64,000 bases of DNA from Labilibaculum euxinicum (GCF_009795715.1 NZ_WTCR01000013.1:90890-154889), one strand, 5' to 3'. Positions 27,147 through 36,237 are shown, numbered from the stretch's first letter. The notes: generated by a model from the sequence alone, not told the origin. Made by a program: numbers and translations.

Positions 27147-27749
27147 TTATAAGGTAAAAGTTGTTCCTATGGTGAAAAATCCTGCATTTCCCCAACCCAA
27201 TTCTGCAAAAATGCCAAATTGATTTGAAAAATGGTAACGGGTACCCAGCAAAACACCTAGATCGAAAAGCAACTCGTTATTCCTGTTGGTTCTAACAGTA
27301 GGAACATTTCCTCCATCCAATCTGGAAATTGTAGATTTTCGATTCTCCAGAGAAAGCCCTGTTTTTACACTGGCATACATTTCAATCCCATTGTCAGGTG
27401 CAATATTCATTTCGGAAAGCCAGCCATTTAATTCATAAGTTAATACCGTTCCAAATCGATAGTAGTTATATTTCACCTCATCAAAACCCAAATTGAACTC
27501 ATGCTTCTGCCCGGCATAGCCAACATAAGCTCCAATACTTAAATCAGGCTTCCAGTTTTTCTCCAACTGAATAATAAAAGAAGGAGAATTGGTTTCATTG
27601 GTGCCCATAAAGTTGTGATCAAACTTCCCATATTTCCCTAAAGGGATTCCAATATTAAGTCTTACATCATTTTTCTGAGCCAATATGGTAGTTGGCAATA
27701 CAAGCACCACAATCAATAGTGCTAACTGACTTTTAATTTTTCTAATCAT
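27147..27749 (-). CDS. Outer-membrane beta-barrel-like protein
   Basis: 200 aa from ATG 27749. A longer frame starts at 27824, but MIRKIKSQLALLIVVLVLPTTILAQ (in pieces MIRKIKSQ and LLIVVLVLPTTILAQ) is a clean signal peptide, so this start is preferred. The mature part has alternating aromatic strands and ends in a hydrophobic FFTIGTTFTL, typical of small barrel proteins. Function unknown. It precedes dprA by 43 bp and may be co-transcribed. Confidence 0.72.
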   Translation of the reverse strand: MIRKIKSQLALLIVVLVLPTTILAQKNDVRLNIGIPLGKYGKFDHNFMGTNETNSPSFIIQLEKNWKPDLSIGAYVGYAGQKHEFNLGFDEVKYNYYRFGTVLTYELNGWLSEMNIAPDNGIEMYASVKTGLSLENRKSTISRLDGGNVPTVRTNRNNELLFDLGVLLGTRYHFSNQFGIFAELGWGNAGFFTIGTTFTL

Positions 27750-27836
27750 GTTATAATAATCTTCAATAAAGGATTTACAAAACTGATAACGCATACAATT
27801 ATATTTTAGTACGCTCAACCGCAAAAGTAAATCTTA

Positions 27837-28298
27837 TTACTTTTTTTTGGAATTCTTTTGCAATGATTTAATCATTTCCGCCTGACTGGATTTTGTAAGA
27901 GAAGAGATACTGACTGATGGGTATTTTGCTAATCCTCTTTCTGTTTGCTGATACAAAGTAACTTCAGGCCGTAAGCCAAACAGTTTTCTTTTTAAATCGA
28001 AATGAGACAATTGACTTTTGGGAATTTCAATAGATTTGAACTTCTGGTGAAAAGGGTGCAGCGGATAATATCTCAAAATTATTTTCTCTTCTGATTCCTG
28101 ATAGATTATATAATTCAAATTGAGCGATAAACTAAGTGCGATGCAGGCAAAAACGAAACCACTGATTGCTCCAAAAATTGGATAAATCGGCTTTGCCTTT
28201 AAATAGATTAAAATAATGCTTACCGCCAGATATAAAAATATAAACACGTAGTAAAAAAGCTTAATCCAAGCTGCGCGATTTTGATTATTTATAGTCAT
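27837..28298 (-). CDS. Membrane protein with PH-like C-terminal domain
   Basis: 153 aa from ATG 28298 (upstream ATG at 28325 is also possible). Two adjacent membrane helices (about 13-33 and 42-62) followed by a soluble domain of about 80 residues (IIYQESEEKIILRYYPLHPF...SQLSHFDLKRKLFG) that looks like a bacterial PH-type domain. No defined function. Ends 87 bp upstream of the beta-barrel gene. Confidence 0.65.
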   Translation of the reverse strand: MTINNQNRAAWIKLFYYVFIFLYLAVSIILIYLKAKPIYPIFGAISGFVFACIALSLSLNLNYIIYQESEEKIILRYYPLHPFHQKFKSIEIPKSQLSHFDLKRKLFGLRPEVTLYQQTERGLAKYPSVSISSLTKSSQAEMIKSLQKNSKKK

Positions 28299-28612
28299 TT
28301 TGATTCTAAAATTGAATTTAATCAAAGGTAAAAACTAAAGTGGAGTTCAACAATGAAAATCGAAGGATCTGAAAAATAGTTTCTCATTTCAAATCATAAA
28401 TGCAGTTTTTGCTAATATATAATGAATATTTACTCAGACTTTTTTATTTTTACCCGGAATTATCCCACACTATATCAAGTTAGTAATTGTAGAATAATTA
28501 AGTGAGGAGGGGGTGAATGTTCCACTTCTTCTGCTTTTTCGCGTCTTACAGACAGAAAAAACAGAATGAAATTGGATGTTTTCGTACTCCTGGTTTGGAA
28601 AAAGAAAATAAA
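28299..28612. other. Divergent intergenic region
   Basis: About 310 bp between the PH-like gene (minus) and apt (plus). AT-rich and presumably holding both promoters. A purine-rich stretch (GGAGGGGG near 28503-28510) occurs upstream of a non-preferred apt start. No repeat or RNA gene was recognised. Confidence 0.4.
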
Positions 28613-29143
28613 ATGGAAGTAAGACTTCAGGAAGCAAAAGATTCGATAAGAGACGTAATTGACTTTCCTAAAACGGGAATCGTATTTAAGGATATCACAA
28701 CAATGTTGAAAGATGATAAACATCTGGCAACTTTAGTTGACACTCTTTACAATCAATATAAAGACAAAGGAATAACAAAGGTGGTTGGTTTAGAAAGCCG
28801 TGGTTTTATTTTAGGAACCGTTTTAGCCTATCGTTTAGGTGCTGGTTTTGTTCCGGTAAGAAAACCTGGTAAATTACCATCGCCAACTTTCTCTGAGAAA
28901 TATTCTTTGGAATACGGAGAAGATGAAATTTTTATCCATCAGGATGCTTTAAATTCTGACGATGTAGTTTTGCTGCACGATGATTTATTGGCAACGGGTG
29001 GTACAGCAAAAGCTTCTATCGATTTATTGAGTCGATTTAATTTGAAAAATGTTTTCGTGAACTTTTTGATAGAACTTGACTTTTTGAAAGGCCGTGATAA
29101 ATTGGCTACTCAATATGAAGTTGATTCTGTATTCCACTTTTAA
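28613..29143 (+). CDS. apt: Adenine phosphoribosyltransferase
   Basis: 176 aa from ATG 28613. The frame is open from 28517, but family proteins start near MEVRLQEAKDSIRDVIDFP, so the internal ATG is chosen. Converts adenine and PRPP to AMP. Conserved FPKTGIVFKDITTML, GLESRGFILG and the PRPP loop VVLLHDDLLATGGTAKA. Followed 99 bp later by aroA. Confidence 0.93.
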   Translation: MEVRLQEAKDSIRDVIDFPKTGIVFKDITTMLKDDKHLATLVDTLYNQYKDKGITKVVGLESRGFILGTVLAYRLGAGFVPVRKPGKLPSPTFSEKYSLEYGEDEIFIHQDALNSDDVVLLHDDLLATGGTAKASIDLLSRFNLKNVFVNFLIELDFLKGRDKLATQYEVDSVFHF

Positions 29144-29242
29144 ATAAAGCATAAAATTATCATTCAGGTCATCTTAACCCAAATGGTTTTGATGACCTGA
29201 TTTGCGCTATCCCGGTATTTTTCACAGACAAAACTGAGTTCG

Positions 29243-30466
29243 ATGCAATATTCCATTTCGAAAAAAAATAATTTACTGGAAGGAAGAATTGTTCTTCCCG
29301 CCTCTAAAAGCATATCAAACAGAGTTCAAATTATTAATGCGTTGAGCTACAATTTTGAGCCGATTAAAAACCTTTCGGATTGTGATGATTCAAAAGCAAT
29401 GCAGAGCATTCTAAATTCCAACACCAATAGTTTTGATGTTGGACATGCAGGAACTACCATGCGTTTTTTAACTGCATACCTCTCTAAAATTGTTGGCGAA
29501 TGGACCTTAACCGGTTCGCACAGAATGAAGGAAAGACCCATTGGCGTTTTGGTTGATGCTCTAAACTCAATAGGCGCTCAAATTACCTATTTGGAAAAAG
29601 AAGGTTATCCTCCGCTTAAAATTTTTGGATCGAACCTTACCGGTGAAGTAGTAGAACTAAAAGGAAATACCAGCTCTCAATATATTACTGCATTGCTTTT
29701 AATTGCACCAACTCTTGAAAAAGGGTTACGAATTAAACTAAGCGGAAAAATTGTATCGCGTTCCTATATAGAAATGACTCTGAATATTATGGAGGAGTTT
29801 GGCATTAAATCGGAATTTAAAGGACAAGAAATTTTTGTGCCAAATCAGGCTTATCAACGAATTCCTTATATCGTTGAAGGCGATTGGTCGGGCGCATCGT
29901 ATTGGTTTGCTTTTATGGCTTTGGCCGATGAAGGAAAATTATATTTAGATGGTTTAAGAAGACACAGTTTTCAGGGTGATTCAGGATTGGTTCCGGTTTT
30001 TGAGAAACTAGGCGTTAAAGCTCAATTCTCGAAACGGGGAATGTTCATTGAAAAGATGGCAGCCAATTGTACAAAGCTAAAGTTCGATTTTAATCAGATG
30101 CCCGATTTGGCTCAAACATTTGCCGTTTGTGCCTGTTTAAAAAACATTCCTTTCCACTTTACCGGCTTAGAGACTTTGAAGATTAAAGAAACAGATCGCA
30201 TTTATGCACTAATCACAGAATTGGGGAAATTAGGTTACGTTCTTACTGAACCGGCCGAAGGCGAATTGGCCTGGAATGGTGAACGAAAAACAGAAGAAGA
30301 GAATATTGTGATCGAAACTTACCACGATCATCGGATGGCCATGGCATTTGCTCCCATCGCGTTAGTACGACCAAATATAATAATCGATTCGCCTGGTGTG
30401 GTGAAAAAATCGTACCCTAATTTTTGGGAACAGCTAAAAGAATTGGGTTTCGAAGTGAAGGAATAA
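29243..30466 (+). CDS. aroA: 3-phosphoshikimate 1-carboxyvinyltransferase (EPSP synthase)
   Basis: 407 aa. Sixth step of the shikimate pathway. Signatures: LPASKSISNRVQI, the GHAGTTMRFLTAYL motif (normally GNAGTxxR; here GHAG), RPIGVLVDAL, KETDRI and the HDHRMAMAFAP segment near the end. A compact form with a divergent phosphoenolpyruvate-site motif, as usual in Bacteroidota. Strong terminator follows. Confidence 0.95.
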   Translation: MQYSISKKNNLLEGRIVLPASKSISNRVQIINALSYNFEPIKNLSDCDDSKAMQSILNSNTNSFDVGHAGTTMRFLTAYLSKIVGEWTLTGSHRMKERPIGVLVDALNSIGAQITYLEKEGYPPLKIFGSNLTGEVVELKGNTSSQYITALLLIAPTLEKGLRIKLSGKIVSRSYIEMTLNIMEEFGIKSEFKGQEIFVPNQAYQRIPYIVEGDWSGASYWFAFMALADEGKLYLDGLRRHSFQGDSGLVPVFEKLGVKAQFSKRGMFIEKMAANCTKLKFDFNQMPDLAQTFAVCACLKNIPFHFTGLETLKIKETDRIYALITELGKLGYVLTEPAEGELAWNGERKTEEENIVIETYHDHRMAMAFAPIALVRPNIIIDSPGVVKKSYPNFWEQLKELGFEVKE

Positions 30467-30484
30467 ATCCTATATGATATCAGA

Positions 30485-30522
30485 AACAACCCCGTTAGAA
30501 CTAAGTCTAACGGGGTTGTTTT
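30485..30522 (+). terminator. Terminator of aroA
   Basis: AACAACCCCGTTAGA (30485-30499), loop ACTAAG, TCTAACGGGGTTGTT (30506-30520): a perfect 15-bp stem ending in T residues, 18 bp after the stop. Confidence 0.93.
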
Positions 30523-30559
30523 ATAAACTACAGTCATTTAATTTATTTGATCTAAAATA

Positions 30560-30655
30560 AGCTTGGCGCTCTCAATTTCAGTTTGGGCACCAATTATTAA
30601 CCACACTGAGAATGACACTTAAAGTGAACCCCTCAATATTTTGATAATCTGAACC
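30560..30655. repeat. Palindromic dispersed repeat, copy 1 (degenerate)
   Basis: Related to 31831-31924 and 32085-32149. Shared landmarks in order: GCTTGGCGCTCTCA, GGGCACCAATTATTAA, the palindrome CACTTAAAGTG (30616-30626), and CCCCTCAATATTTTGAT. This copy is the most diverged: the first inner palindrome has decayed. Likely a non-coding repeat family restricted here to 30.5-32.2 kb. Confidence 0.65.
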
Positions 30656-30740
30656 ACCTTGTTCTCTATAGTTAACTTATACTGATGATCTTAAACTATT
30701 GTAAGCACAAGTTGATTATATACTAGTGGCAAAGCATAAG

Positions 30741-30800
30741 TTTGATGTACATCAAAAATAAGTTTCATATACATGAAAATACAACTTGATGTACATCAAA
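30741..30800. promoter_or_regulatory. Three phased FNR-box-like palindromes
   Basis: TTTGATGTACATCAAA (30741-30756), TTTCATATACATGAAA (30763-30778) and CTTGATGTACATCAAA (30785-30800). Centres are exactly 22 bp apart, about two helical turns. The first and third contain TTGAT-N4-ATCAA, the textbook FNR/Anr box; the middle has TTCAT-N4-ATGAA. They lie 135-195 bp upstream of the secreted-protein gene at 30936. Binding by a Crp/Fnr-family regulator is an inference. Confidence 0.6.
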
Positions 30801-30935
30801 ATATATTTTAACCATGATAAAAAATTTAAAAGATAATGAAGACGATACCAAAAGGTACTTAGCGGATGATTTACAGATAAGGATGTAACATTATTTCGAG
30901 TTAGAGCGTCAAATAAAAACCAAACTGAAAAAAAC

Positions 30936-31679
30936 ATGACAAAAAAGATTTTATCTGCTCTACTCCTGGTTTGCTCTCTGTATTTGCATGCAAGCGCTCA
31001 AAAAGATTCTATAACTATTTCGGGAATTGTAACTGATTTTGAAGGCAATGCCAAAGACAGTGCTTTTGTTGAAATAAAAGGTAGAAACTTTGGAAAAGAA
31101 TCAATGTATGAAACCTATTCCGACAGCGATGGAAGATATTCCCTGAAAGTGAAAAAGGGAAAATACCTTGCATTGGCATCGATGAAACTATGTGAGTATC
31201 CAAAATCAAATTCTCAATTATCACATGAGGATATGCGGCTTGAATTTTGGGCATGGAATGTTATTGCTGAAGATGATATGGTATTGAATATTCATTACCA
31301 CCGCCTTGAGATTTATGGTGTTACCGTTTTTAAAATAGAAGGAGCAAGCCCGGGATATACGATATATTGCAGACCCATGAGTTTATCCAAGTATTATTCG
31401 AATCCAGATAAGCCTATTGATGATACAGATCTTTGCACTGATCCTGATTTGCTTGATGTAAAGGTTACCATAAATGGAGTGCCGGTAAAAATTAACATGA
31501 AACAGAAAGTGAAAGAGTATGTTTCAAATGGAATATGCAATGGCTATTTATTACATGTTGATGCTCCAAAAGAATTGAGTAAAAAAGGATGTGATATTTT
31601 CCGGATAGAAATGACCGATTTGGAAAATGGAGATAAAGGTGAAGCGGTTTATTTTAAAGAAAAAGACGGGTACCAATAG
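30936..31679 (+). CDS. Secreted protein with CarboxypepD_reg-like domain
   Basis: 247 aa. Signal peptide (about 1-21, ending ASAQ), then a beta-sandwich of the carboxypeptidase-regulatory type (about 24-85: ITISGIVTDFEGNAKDSAFVEIKG, DGRYSLKVKKGKYLALAS), then about 160 residues without a recognised family. Paired cysteines (C62-type, C128, C146, C189, C210 region) may form disulfides. It lies alone inside the repeat-rich island, and three FNR-like palindromes precede it. Confidence 0.75.
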   Translation: MTKKILSALLLVCSLYLHASAQKDSITISGIVTDFEGNAKDSAFVEIKGRNFGKESMYETYSDSDGRYSLKVKKGKYLALASMKLCEYPKSNSQLSHEDMRLEFWAWNVIAEDDMVLNIHYHRLEIYGVTVFKIEGASPGYTIYCRPMSLSKYYSNPDKPIDDTDLCTDPDLLDVKVTINGVPVKINMKQKVKEYVSNGICNGYLLHVDAPKELSKKGCDIFRIEMTDLENGDKGEAVYFKEKDGYQ

Positions 31680-31753
31680 TTCTTTATGCTAATATGTAAT
31701 CGGAAATTCTTAGTGGAGATTTATTTCAGATTAACACCAAAAATCCACATGTA

Positions 31754-31802
31754 ATCAAGTAATCCCCTGACATGAACGGCTTGCGTATAGTTAGAGCATG
31801 AC
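31754..31802. repeat. 49-bp direct repeat, copy 1
   Basis: Begins ATCAAGTAATCCCCTGA and ends AGAGCATGAC. It matches 32354-32402 at 44 of 49 positions by hand count, in the same orientation, exactly 600 bp apart. The two copies flank the palindromic repeats and the REP-like segment. Confidence 0.85.
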
Positions 31803-31830
31803 AGGCGTGGAAGCTTAAGCAGAACACAAA

Positions 31831-31924
31831 AGGAACTTGGTGCTCTCACTTACAGTGAGGGTACCAATTATAAACATATTGAGAGCCTCACTTAAAGTGA
31901 GACCCTCAAAATTCATCTGAATCA
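31831..31924. repeat. Palindromic dispersed repeat, copy 2 (best preserved)
   Basis: Contains two palindromes: CTCACTTACAGTGAG (31845-31859) and CTCACTTAAAGTGAG (31887-31901), separated by GGTACCAATTATAAACATAT and GAGAGC. Ends CCCTCAAAATTCA. Each palindrome can form a 6-bp hairpin. Shares layout with copies 1 and 3. Confidence 0.75.
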
Positions 31925-31982
31925 AATCGTACCCAGATAAGTGATTTTAAATCACCTACATCCAAGAAAATCCCTTTAACAG

Positions 31983-32031
31983 GAGGATCACGAATCCTCA
32001 ATTCGAAACCTGTAGATTACAAATCTACAGG
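31983..32031. repeat. Hairpin pair resembling a REP-type element
   Basis: GAGGAT (31983-31988) with ATCCTC (31994-31999), then CCTGTAGATT (32009-32018), loop ACA, AATCTACAGG (32022-32031), a perfect 10-bp stem. No T-run follows, so it is not a typical terminator. Sequences with GATTACAAATC in the loop recur in many Bacteroidota genomes as REP-like repeats (from memory, not searched). Confidence 0.55.
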
Positions 32032-32084
32032 AGCTGCTTTTACCCAAATAGTGTGGTACATTGCACCTTGATGTGCTACGAGTA

Positions 32085-32149
32085 GTGCCAATTACTAAAC
32101 ACATTGAGAGCCTCACTTACAGTGAGCCCCTCAAAATTCAGTTAAAATC
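32085..32149. repeat. Palindromic dispersed repeat, copy 3 (truncated)
   Basis: Starts at GTGCCAATTACTAAACACAT, has one palindrome CTCACTTACAGTGAG (32112-32126), and ends CCCCTCAAAATTCAGTT. It corresponds to the right half of copy 2; the left palindrome is absent. Confidence 0.72.
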
Positions 32150-32190
32150 AAAGCATAAATACTCCAAAGAGCATCTTTACGAAGTGGCAT

Positions 32191-32267
32191 GCGTGAAGGA
32201 TTGAAGAGAAAACCCCGCAGGTGGTGCTGCATTTGTGCGTTGGCGCGAGGAGTTGAAACGGAAAGCC
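32191..32267. repeat. GC-rich REP-like pair
   Basis: Two degenerate 25-nt direct units, 32191-32215 (GCGTGAAGGATTGAAG...) and 32243-32267 (GCGCGAGGAGTTGAAACGG...), identical at 17 of 25 positions by hand count. The surrounding 32180-32300 is markedly richer in G+C than the rest of the window. GTGAAGGATTG...GGAAAGCC resembles REP units linked to REP-associated transposases in Bacteroidota; no such transposase is in this window. Confidence 0.5.
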
Positions 32268-32353
32268 TGACCCGAAGAATGAGGGACACGCCCTAAAATA
32301 ATTAACAATGAGTAATGCGCAATTAAAGGTAAAATTGGCATTTTGAAATATGA

Positions 32354-32402
32354 ATCAAGTAATCCCCTGATATGAACGACTTACTTATAGTCAGAGCATG
32401 AC
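32354..32402. repeat. 49-bp direct repeat, copy 2
   Basis: Second copy of the repeat at 31754-31802, with five substitutions. It lies just downstream (3' side) of deoD. Confidence 0.85.
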
Positions 32403-32476
32403 CAAAATAGAAAATAAAAAAGGAGAAACTCCCCAATGTTTCTCCCTTACTTACAATAAATATATCTGATCTAAAA

Positions 32477-33193
32477 TTATTGTCTGATTGCTGTCTCCAA
32501 CCCAATTTTTATCATGGTATGAAGAGTTGTTTGGCGCTCTTCGGCACTAGTTTCTTCGCCGGTTAGGATATGATCGCTAACGGTAAGAATTGCCAAAGCT
32601 TTCGCCTTATTTCGGGCTGCGATTGTGTACAAAGCTGTTGCTTCCATTTCTACCGCTAAAACGCCGTAATCTGCCCAAATTTTAAATGGTTCAGGATTAT
32701 TTTCTAAATCGTGATAAAAAATATCGGACGTTAATGTACTGCCCACTTTAATATTTACTCCTTGTTCGGTGGCCGCTTTATGGGCATCGCTCAACAAACC
32801 AAAATCGGCACATGGAGAATAATCCATGCCTTTAAATAAATTCTTATTGATGGCTGAATCGGTACAGGATGTCATCGCCAAAATTACGTCGCGCACGTGC
32901 ACATCTTCGTTAAATGATCCACAGGTTCCGATACGAATCAGGTTTTTCACACCATATTGCGTTATCAGCTCATGAGAATAAATTGAAATTGACGGTACGC
33001 CCATTCCCGTTCCCTGCACAGAAATGCGTTTGCCTTTATAAGTTCCTGTGAAACCGAGCATGTTTCTTACTTTATTGTAACAAACCACATCTTCCAGAAA
33101 ATTATCGGCTATGTATTTTGCCCGTAAAGGATCTCCAGGTAAAAGGATAGTTTCAGCAATATCGCCCATTTTGGCTTCATTGTGTGCACTCAT
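32477..33193 (-). CDS. deoD: Purine nucleoside phosphorylase, DeoD type
   Basis: 238 aa from ATG 33193. A longer frame begins at 33262, but the family starts at [20 protein letters not shown]. Cleaves purine (deoxy)nucleosides with phosphate. [47 protein letters not shown] and the catalytic Asp in [10 protein letters not shown] are all present. Single gene; the 3' side runs into the repeat island. Confidence 0.95.
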   Translation of the reverse strand: MSAHNEAKMGDIAETILLPGDPLRAKYIADNFLEDVVCYNKVRNMLGFTGTYKGKRISVQGTGMGVPSISIYSHELITQYGVKNLIRIGTCGSFNEDVHVRDVILAMTSCTDSAINKNLFKGMDYSPCADFGLLSDAHKAATEQGVNIKVGSTLTSDIFYHDLENNPEPFKIWADYGVLAVEMEATALYTIAARNKAKALAILTVSDHILTGEETSAEERQTTLHTMIKIGLETAIRQ

Positions 33194-33568
33194 GATATAT
33201 TGATTTATAGATTTACAAATAAAGATAATGGATTTCCGGCAAGGATCACAGGAACCAAACACAGAAACAGCATTATATACTATTCAGTTTCGAAAAAAAT
33301 ATGGATTATAAATTGGTTGGATGGCAGTTTGGCAAGCAATCGTGCTAAAATGTAGAATTATCCCAATCAATACTTTATGAATCACTTTTCACTTACCGTT
33401 GGCGAAATTAATAATTTTATCTGATAAAGAAACTACCGAGGGGTAAATTTTAACAAAAAACAAAGAAACAGGCCTTTAAACAGATAGAATATCAGTCATT
33501 TAGCCATAATCCATTTTAACAATTTAAACGGATTATGTACTTTACACAAAAAAATATCAAAATTTATC
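33194..33568. other. Intergenic region upstream of deoD
   Basis: 375 bp, AT-rich, between the deoD start and the 3' end of the deaminase gene. It should contain the deoD promoter. No gene, repeat or clear hairpin was recognised. Confidence 0.4.
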
Positions 33569-34036
33569 TTACAAAGACATTCTTTTACGAGCGAAGAAAT
33601 CGCGGATTAAAGCAGCACTTTCCTGTTCCATAATACCTGAAACGACTTCTGTTCTTGGGTGCAGAGGATTGGGCGAAAAGCGGGAATATCCACGTTTATC
33701 ATCTGCTGCGCCGTAAACAATTTTCGAAATTTGCGACCATGCCAAAGCACCTGCACACATATTGCATGGTTCAAGCGTTACATATAAAGTACAATCAATT
33801 AAATACTTTCCACCCAAAAAATTGGCTGCTGCTGTTATGGCTTGCATTTCGGCATGAGCGGTCACATCATTCAACCGCTCTGTAAGATTGTGCGATCGCG
33901 CTATTATTCTATTGTTGCACACCACTATGGCGCCCACCGGAATTTCATCGGCCTCGAAAGCTTTGTGAGCTTCCTGCATTGCCTGCTTCATAAAATATTC
34001 ATCGGAAAATGGGGATATGATTGACTCTTCGTTCAT
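33569..34036 (-). CDS. tadA: Nucleoside deaminase, TadA-like
   Basis: 155 aa. Zinc-dependent CDA-fold deaminase: H61-A-E63 in THAEMQAI-type VTAHAEMQAI and P90-C91-x-x-C94 (LEPCNMCAGAL). By length and GAADDKRGYSRF segment it is the tRNA A34-to-inosine deaminase or a close guanine-deaminase-like relative. Stands alone. Symbol is given by similarity. Confidence 0.85.
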   Translation of the reverse strand: MNEESIISPFSDEYFMKQAMQEAHKAFEADEIPVGAIVVCNNRIIARSHNLTERLNDVTAHAEMQAITAAANFLGGKYLIDCTLYVTLEPCNMCAGALAWSQISKIVYGAADDKRGYSRFSPNPLHPRTEVVSGIMEQESAALIRDFFARKRMSL

Positions 34037-34225
34037 TGTAGTAAAAATATAAGATGTAAGATTTTTTGATCAAAAAAGAAAGCTTTATTCAGAACTACTG
34101 CAAATACTTCATATTGTAATTATCCTCCAAAACAGAGCTGCAAACTACTGCTTTCATACAATTTAAGACCTAATTTCATTTCTTATCGCTAAAATTTAAC
34201 AATCTATTAATAAAAGCGTATTCAG

Positions 34226-34253
34226 TTTCGCAAATTGTTAGTAATTTCGCAAA
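34226..34253 (+). promoter_or_regulatory. Probable aspS promoter
   Basis: TTTCGCAAA occurs twice, at 34226-34234 and 34245-34253, 19 bp apart, which matches the -33/-7 spacing of Bacteroidota promoters. TAATTTCG (34242-34249) is one base from TAnnTTTG. The leader to the aspS ATG would be about 170 nt, unusually long; 34037-34427 holds no gene. Confidence 0.4.
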
Positions 34254-34427
34254 GTTAACAAAACCAATAACAAAGAACGAGGTTAATAACAGAAAGCTGT
34301 TGGTGATTAGCCACTGCAATTGATATTAATAATTGTTCGACAGTAAATCAAAAGAAACAGACCTAAATAACAGAAATCAGCTAATGGCTAATAACTAATA
34401 GCTTGTTAAATCATTAAATGGTATAAG

Positions 34428-36185
34428 ATGTACAGGACTCATACTTGTGGAGAATTAAGAATTCAGAATGTAAACGATACGGTAACACTTAGTGGTTGGG
34501 TGCAAAAAGCACGTAATCTGGGGGGAATGACCTTTGTTGATCTTCGTGATAGATATGGCATTACTCAATTTGTTTTCGATATGGAAAGCAATACTGAATT
34601 ATGCGAAAAGGCAAGAAAATTAGGCCGCGAATTCGTTGTTTCAATTACCGGTAAGGTTGCTGAAAGACAAAGTAAAAACGACAAAATACCTACAGGAGCT
34701 GTTGAGATTATTGCTGATGATATAACTATTTTAAGCAAATCGGCAATTCCTCCTTTTACCATTGAAGACAATACCGATGGTGGTGATGAATTAAGAATGA
34801 AATATCGTTACCTCGATTTGCGTCGTTCTTGTGTTCGCGAGAATTTAATTTTGCGTCACAAAATGGGCATCGAAGTTCGTAACTATTTGGATCAGTTGAA
34901 TTTTATTGAAACTGAAACTCCTGTATTGATAAAATCGACTCCGGAAGGTGCGCGTGACTTTATTGTTCCTTCGAGAATGAATCAGGGTGAGTTTTATGCT
35001 TTGCCACAGTCACCGCAGGTATTCAAACAATTGTTGATGATTTCCGGTTTCGACCGTTACTATCAGATTGTAAAGTGTTTCCGCGATGAAGATTTACGTG
35101 CCGACCGTCAGCCTGAATTTACGCAGATTGATTGCGAAATGGCCTTTGTTGAGCAAGATGACATTTTAGATACTTTTGAAGGATTGACCAAACATTTATT
35201 CAAGAAATTGAAAGATGTGGAGATGAACTTCAAATTCCCAAGATTGGATTACGCTGACGCCATGGAATTTTATGGTAACGATAAGCCTGATATCCGTTTC
35301 GACATGAAGTTTGTTGACTTAAGCGTAATTGCGAAAGGAAGTGACTTTAAAGTTTTTGATGAAGCAGAATATATCGGAGCAATTTGTGCTGCCGGATGTG
35401 CTACTTATACTCGTAAACAACTGGATGCGCTGACTGATTTTGTGAAAAAACCGCAAATTGGAGCCAAAGGATTGGTTTACCTGCGATACAATGAAGATGG
35501 TTCATATAAATCATCGGTTGATAAATTTTACGGAGAAGAGCAATTGCAGAAATGGGCGGAAGCTTGTAACGCAAAACCAGGCGATTTGATTTTGATTTTG
35601 GTGGGTGAAAAAGCCAAAACATTACCTCAACTAAGCGAACTGCGTTTGGAAATGGGTAATCAGTTAGGCTTGCGCGATAAGAATGTTTACGCTCCGCTTT
35701 GGGTTGTTGATTTCCCTCTTTTAGAGTGGGATGAAGATTCAGAACGTTTCCACGCCATGCACCATCCATTTACTTCGCCTAAGAAAGAAGATTTGCATAT
35801 GCTGGAAACTGATCCTGGTAAAGTTCGTGCCAATGCTTACGATTTGGTAATTAATGGTGTTGAAATTGGCGGCGGTTCTATTCGTATTCACGATACAGAA
35901 CTTCAGGCTCGAATGTTCAAGCATCTTGGTTTTACCGATGAAGAAGCACAAGCTCAGTTTGGTTTCTTAATGAATGCATTTAAATATGGTGCGCCACCAC
36001 ACGGCGGAATCGCTTTTGGATTTGACCGCTTGGCATCTATGTTTGCAGGTATCGAATCAATCAGAGACGTTATTGCATTCCCTAAAAACAATTCGGGTCG
36101 TGATGTAATGATTGATTCTCCATCGCCGATTGCCGAAGCACAAATGGTTGAATTGGGTCTTGACTACAGAAAGAAATTGAAGTAA
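34428..36185 (+). CDS. aspS: Aspartyl-tRNA synthetase
   Basis: 585 aa, full-length bacterial type. N-terminal OB-fold (about 1-105: [22 protein letters not shown]), class II core with motif 2 in [19 protein letters not shown], a GAD insertion, and motif 3 [15 protein letters not shown] near the end. Charges tRNA-Asp. Single-gene unit with a perfect terminator. Confidence 0.97.
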   Translation: MYRTHTCGELRIQNVNDTVTLSGWVQKARNLGGMTFVDLRDRYGITQFVFDMESNTELCEKARKLGREFVVSITGKVAERQSKNDKIPTGAVEIIADDITILSKSAIPPFTIEDNTDGGDELRMKYRYLDLRRSCVRENLILRHKMGIEVRNYLDQLNFIETETPVLIKSTPEGARDFIVPSRMNQGEFYALPQSPQVFKQLLMISGFDRYYQIVKCFRDEDLRADRQPEFTQIDCEMAFVEQDDILDTFEGLTKHLFKKLKDVEMNFKFPRLDYADAMEFYGNDKPDIRFDMKFVDLSVIAKGSDFKVFDEAEYIGAICAAGCATYTRKQLDALTDFVKKPQIGAKGLVYLRYNEDGSYKSSVDKFYGEEQLQKWAEACNAKPGDLILILVGEKAKTLPQLSELRLEMGNQLGLRDKNVYAPLWVVDFPLLEWDEDSERFHAMHHPFTSPKKEDLHMLETDPGKVRANAYDLVINGVEIGGGSIRIHDTELQARMFKHLGFTDEEAQAQFGFLMNAFKYGAPPHGGIAFGFDRLASMFAGIESIRDVIAFPKNNSGRDVMIDSPSPIAEAQMVELGLDYRKKLK

Positions 36186-36208
36186 GGATCTTGAAAATAT
36201 TAGTACAG

Positions 36209-36237
36209 GCTCCGATCATATGATCGGAGCTTTTTTT
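36209..36237 (+). terminator. Terminator of aspS
   Basis: GCTCCGATCAT directly followed by ATGATCGGAGC (36209-36230), a perfect 22-nt palindrome, then seven T. Confidence 0.94.

Noticed and set aside
31754..31802. tRNA fragment or att site in the 49-bp repeat
   Set aside because: The end AGTTAGAGCATGAC looks like a tRNA D-arm, but no acceptor or anticodon stem can be built, and no integrase is nearby.
30467..32476. CRISPR array
   Set aside because: The repeats are few, unevenly spaced and diverged, and there are no cas genes.
30467..32476. Insertion sequence or prophage
   Set aside because: No transposase, integrase or phage gene is present; only non-coding repeats.
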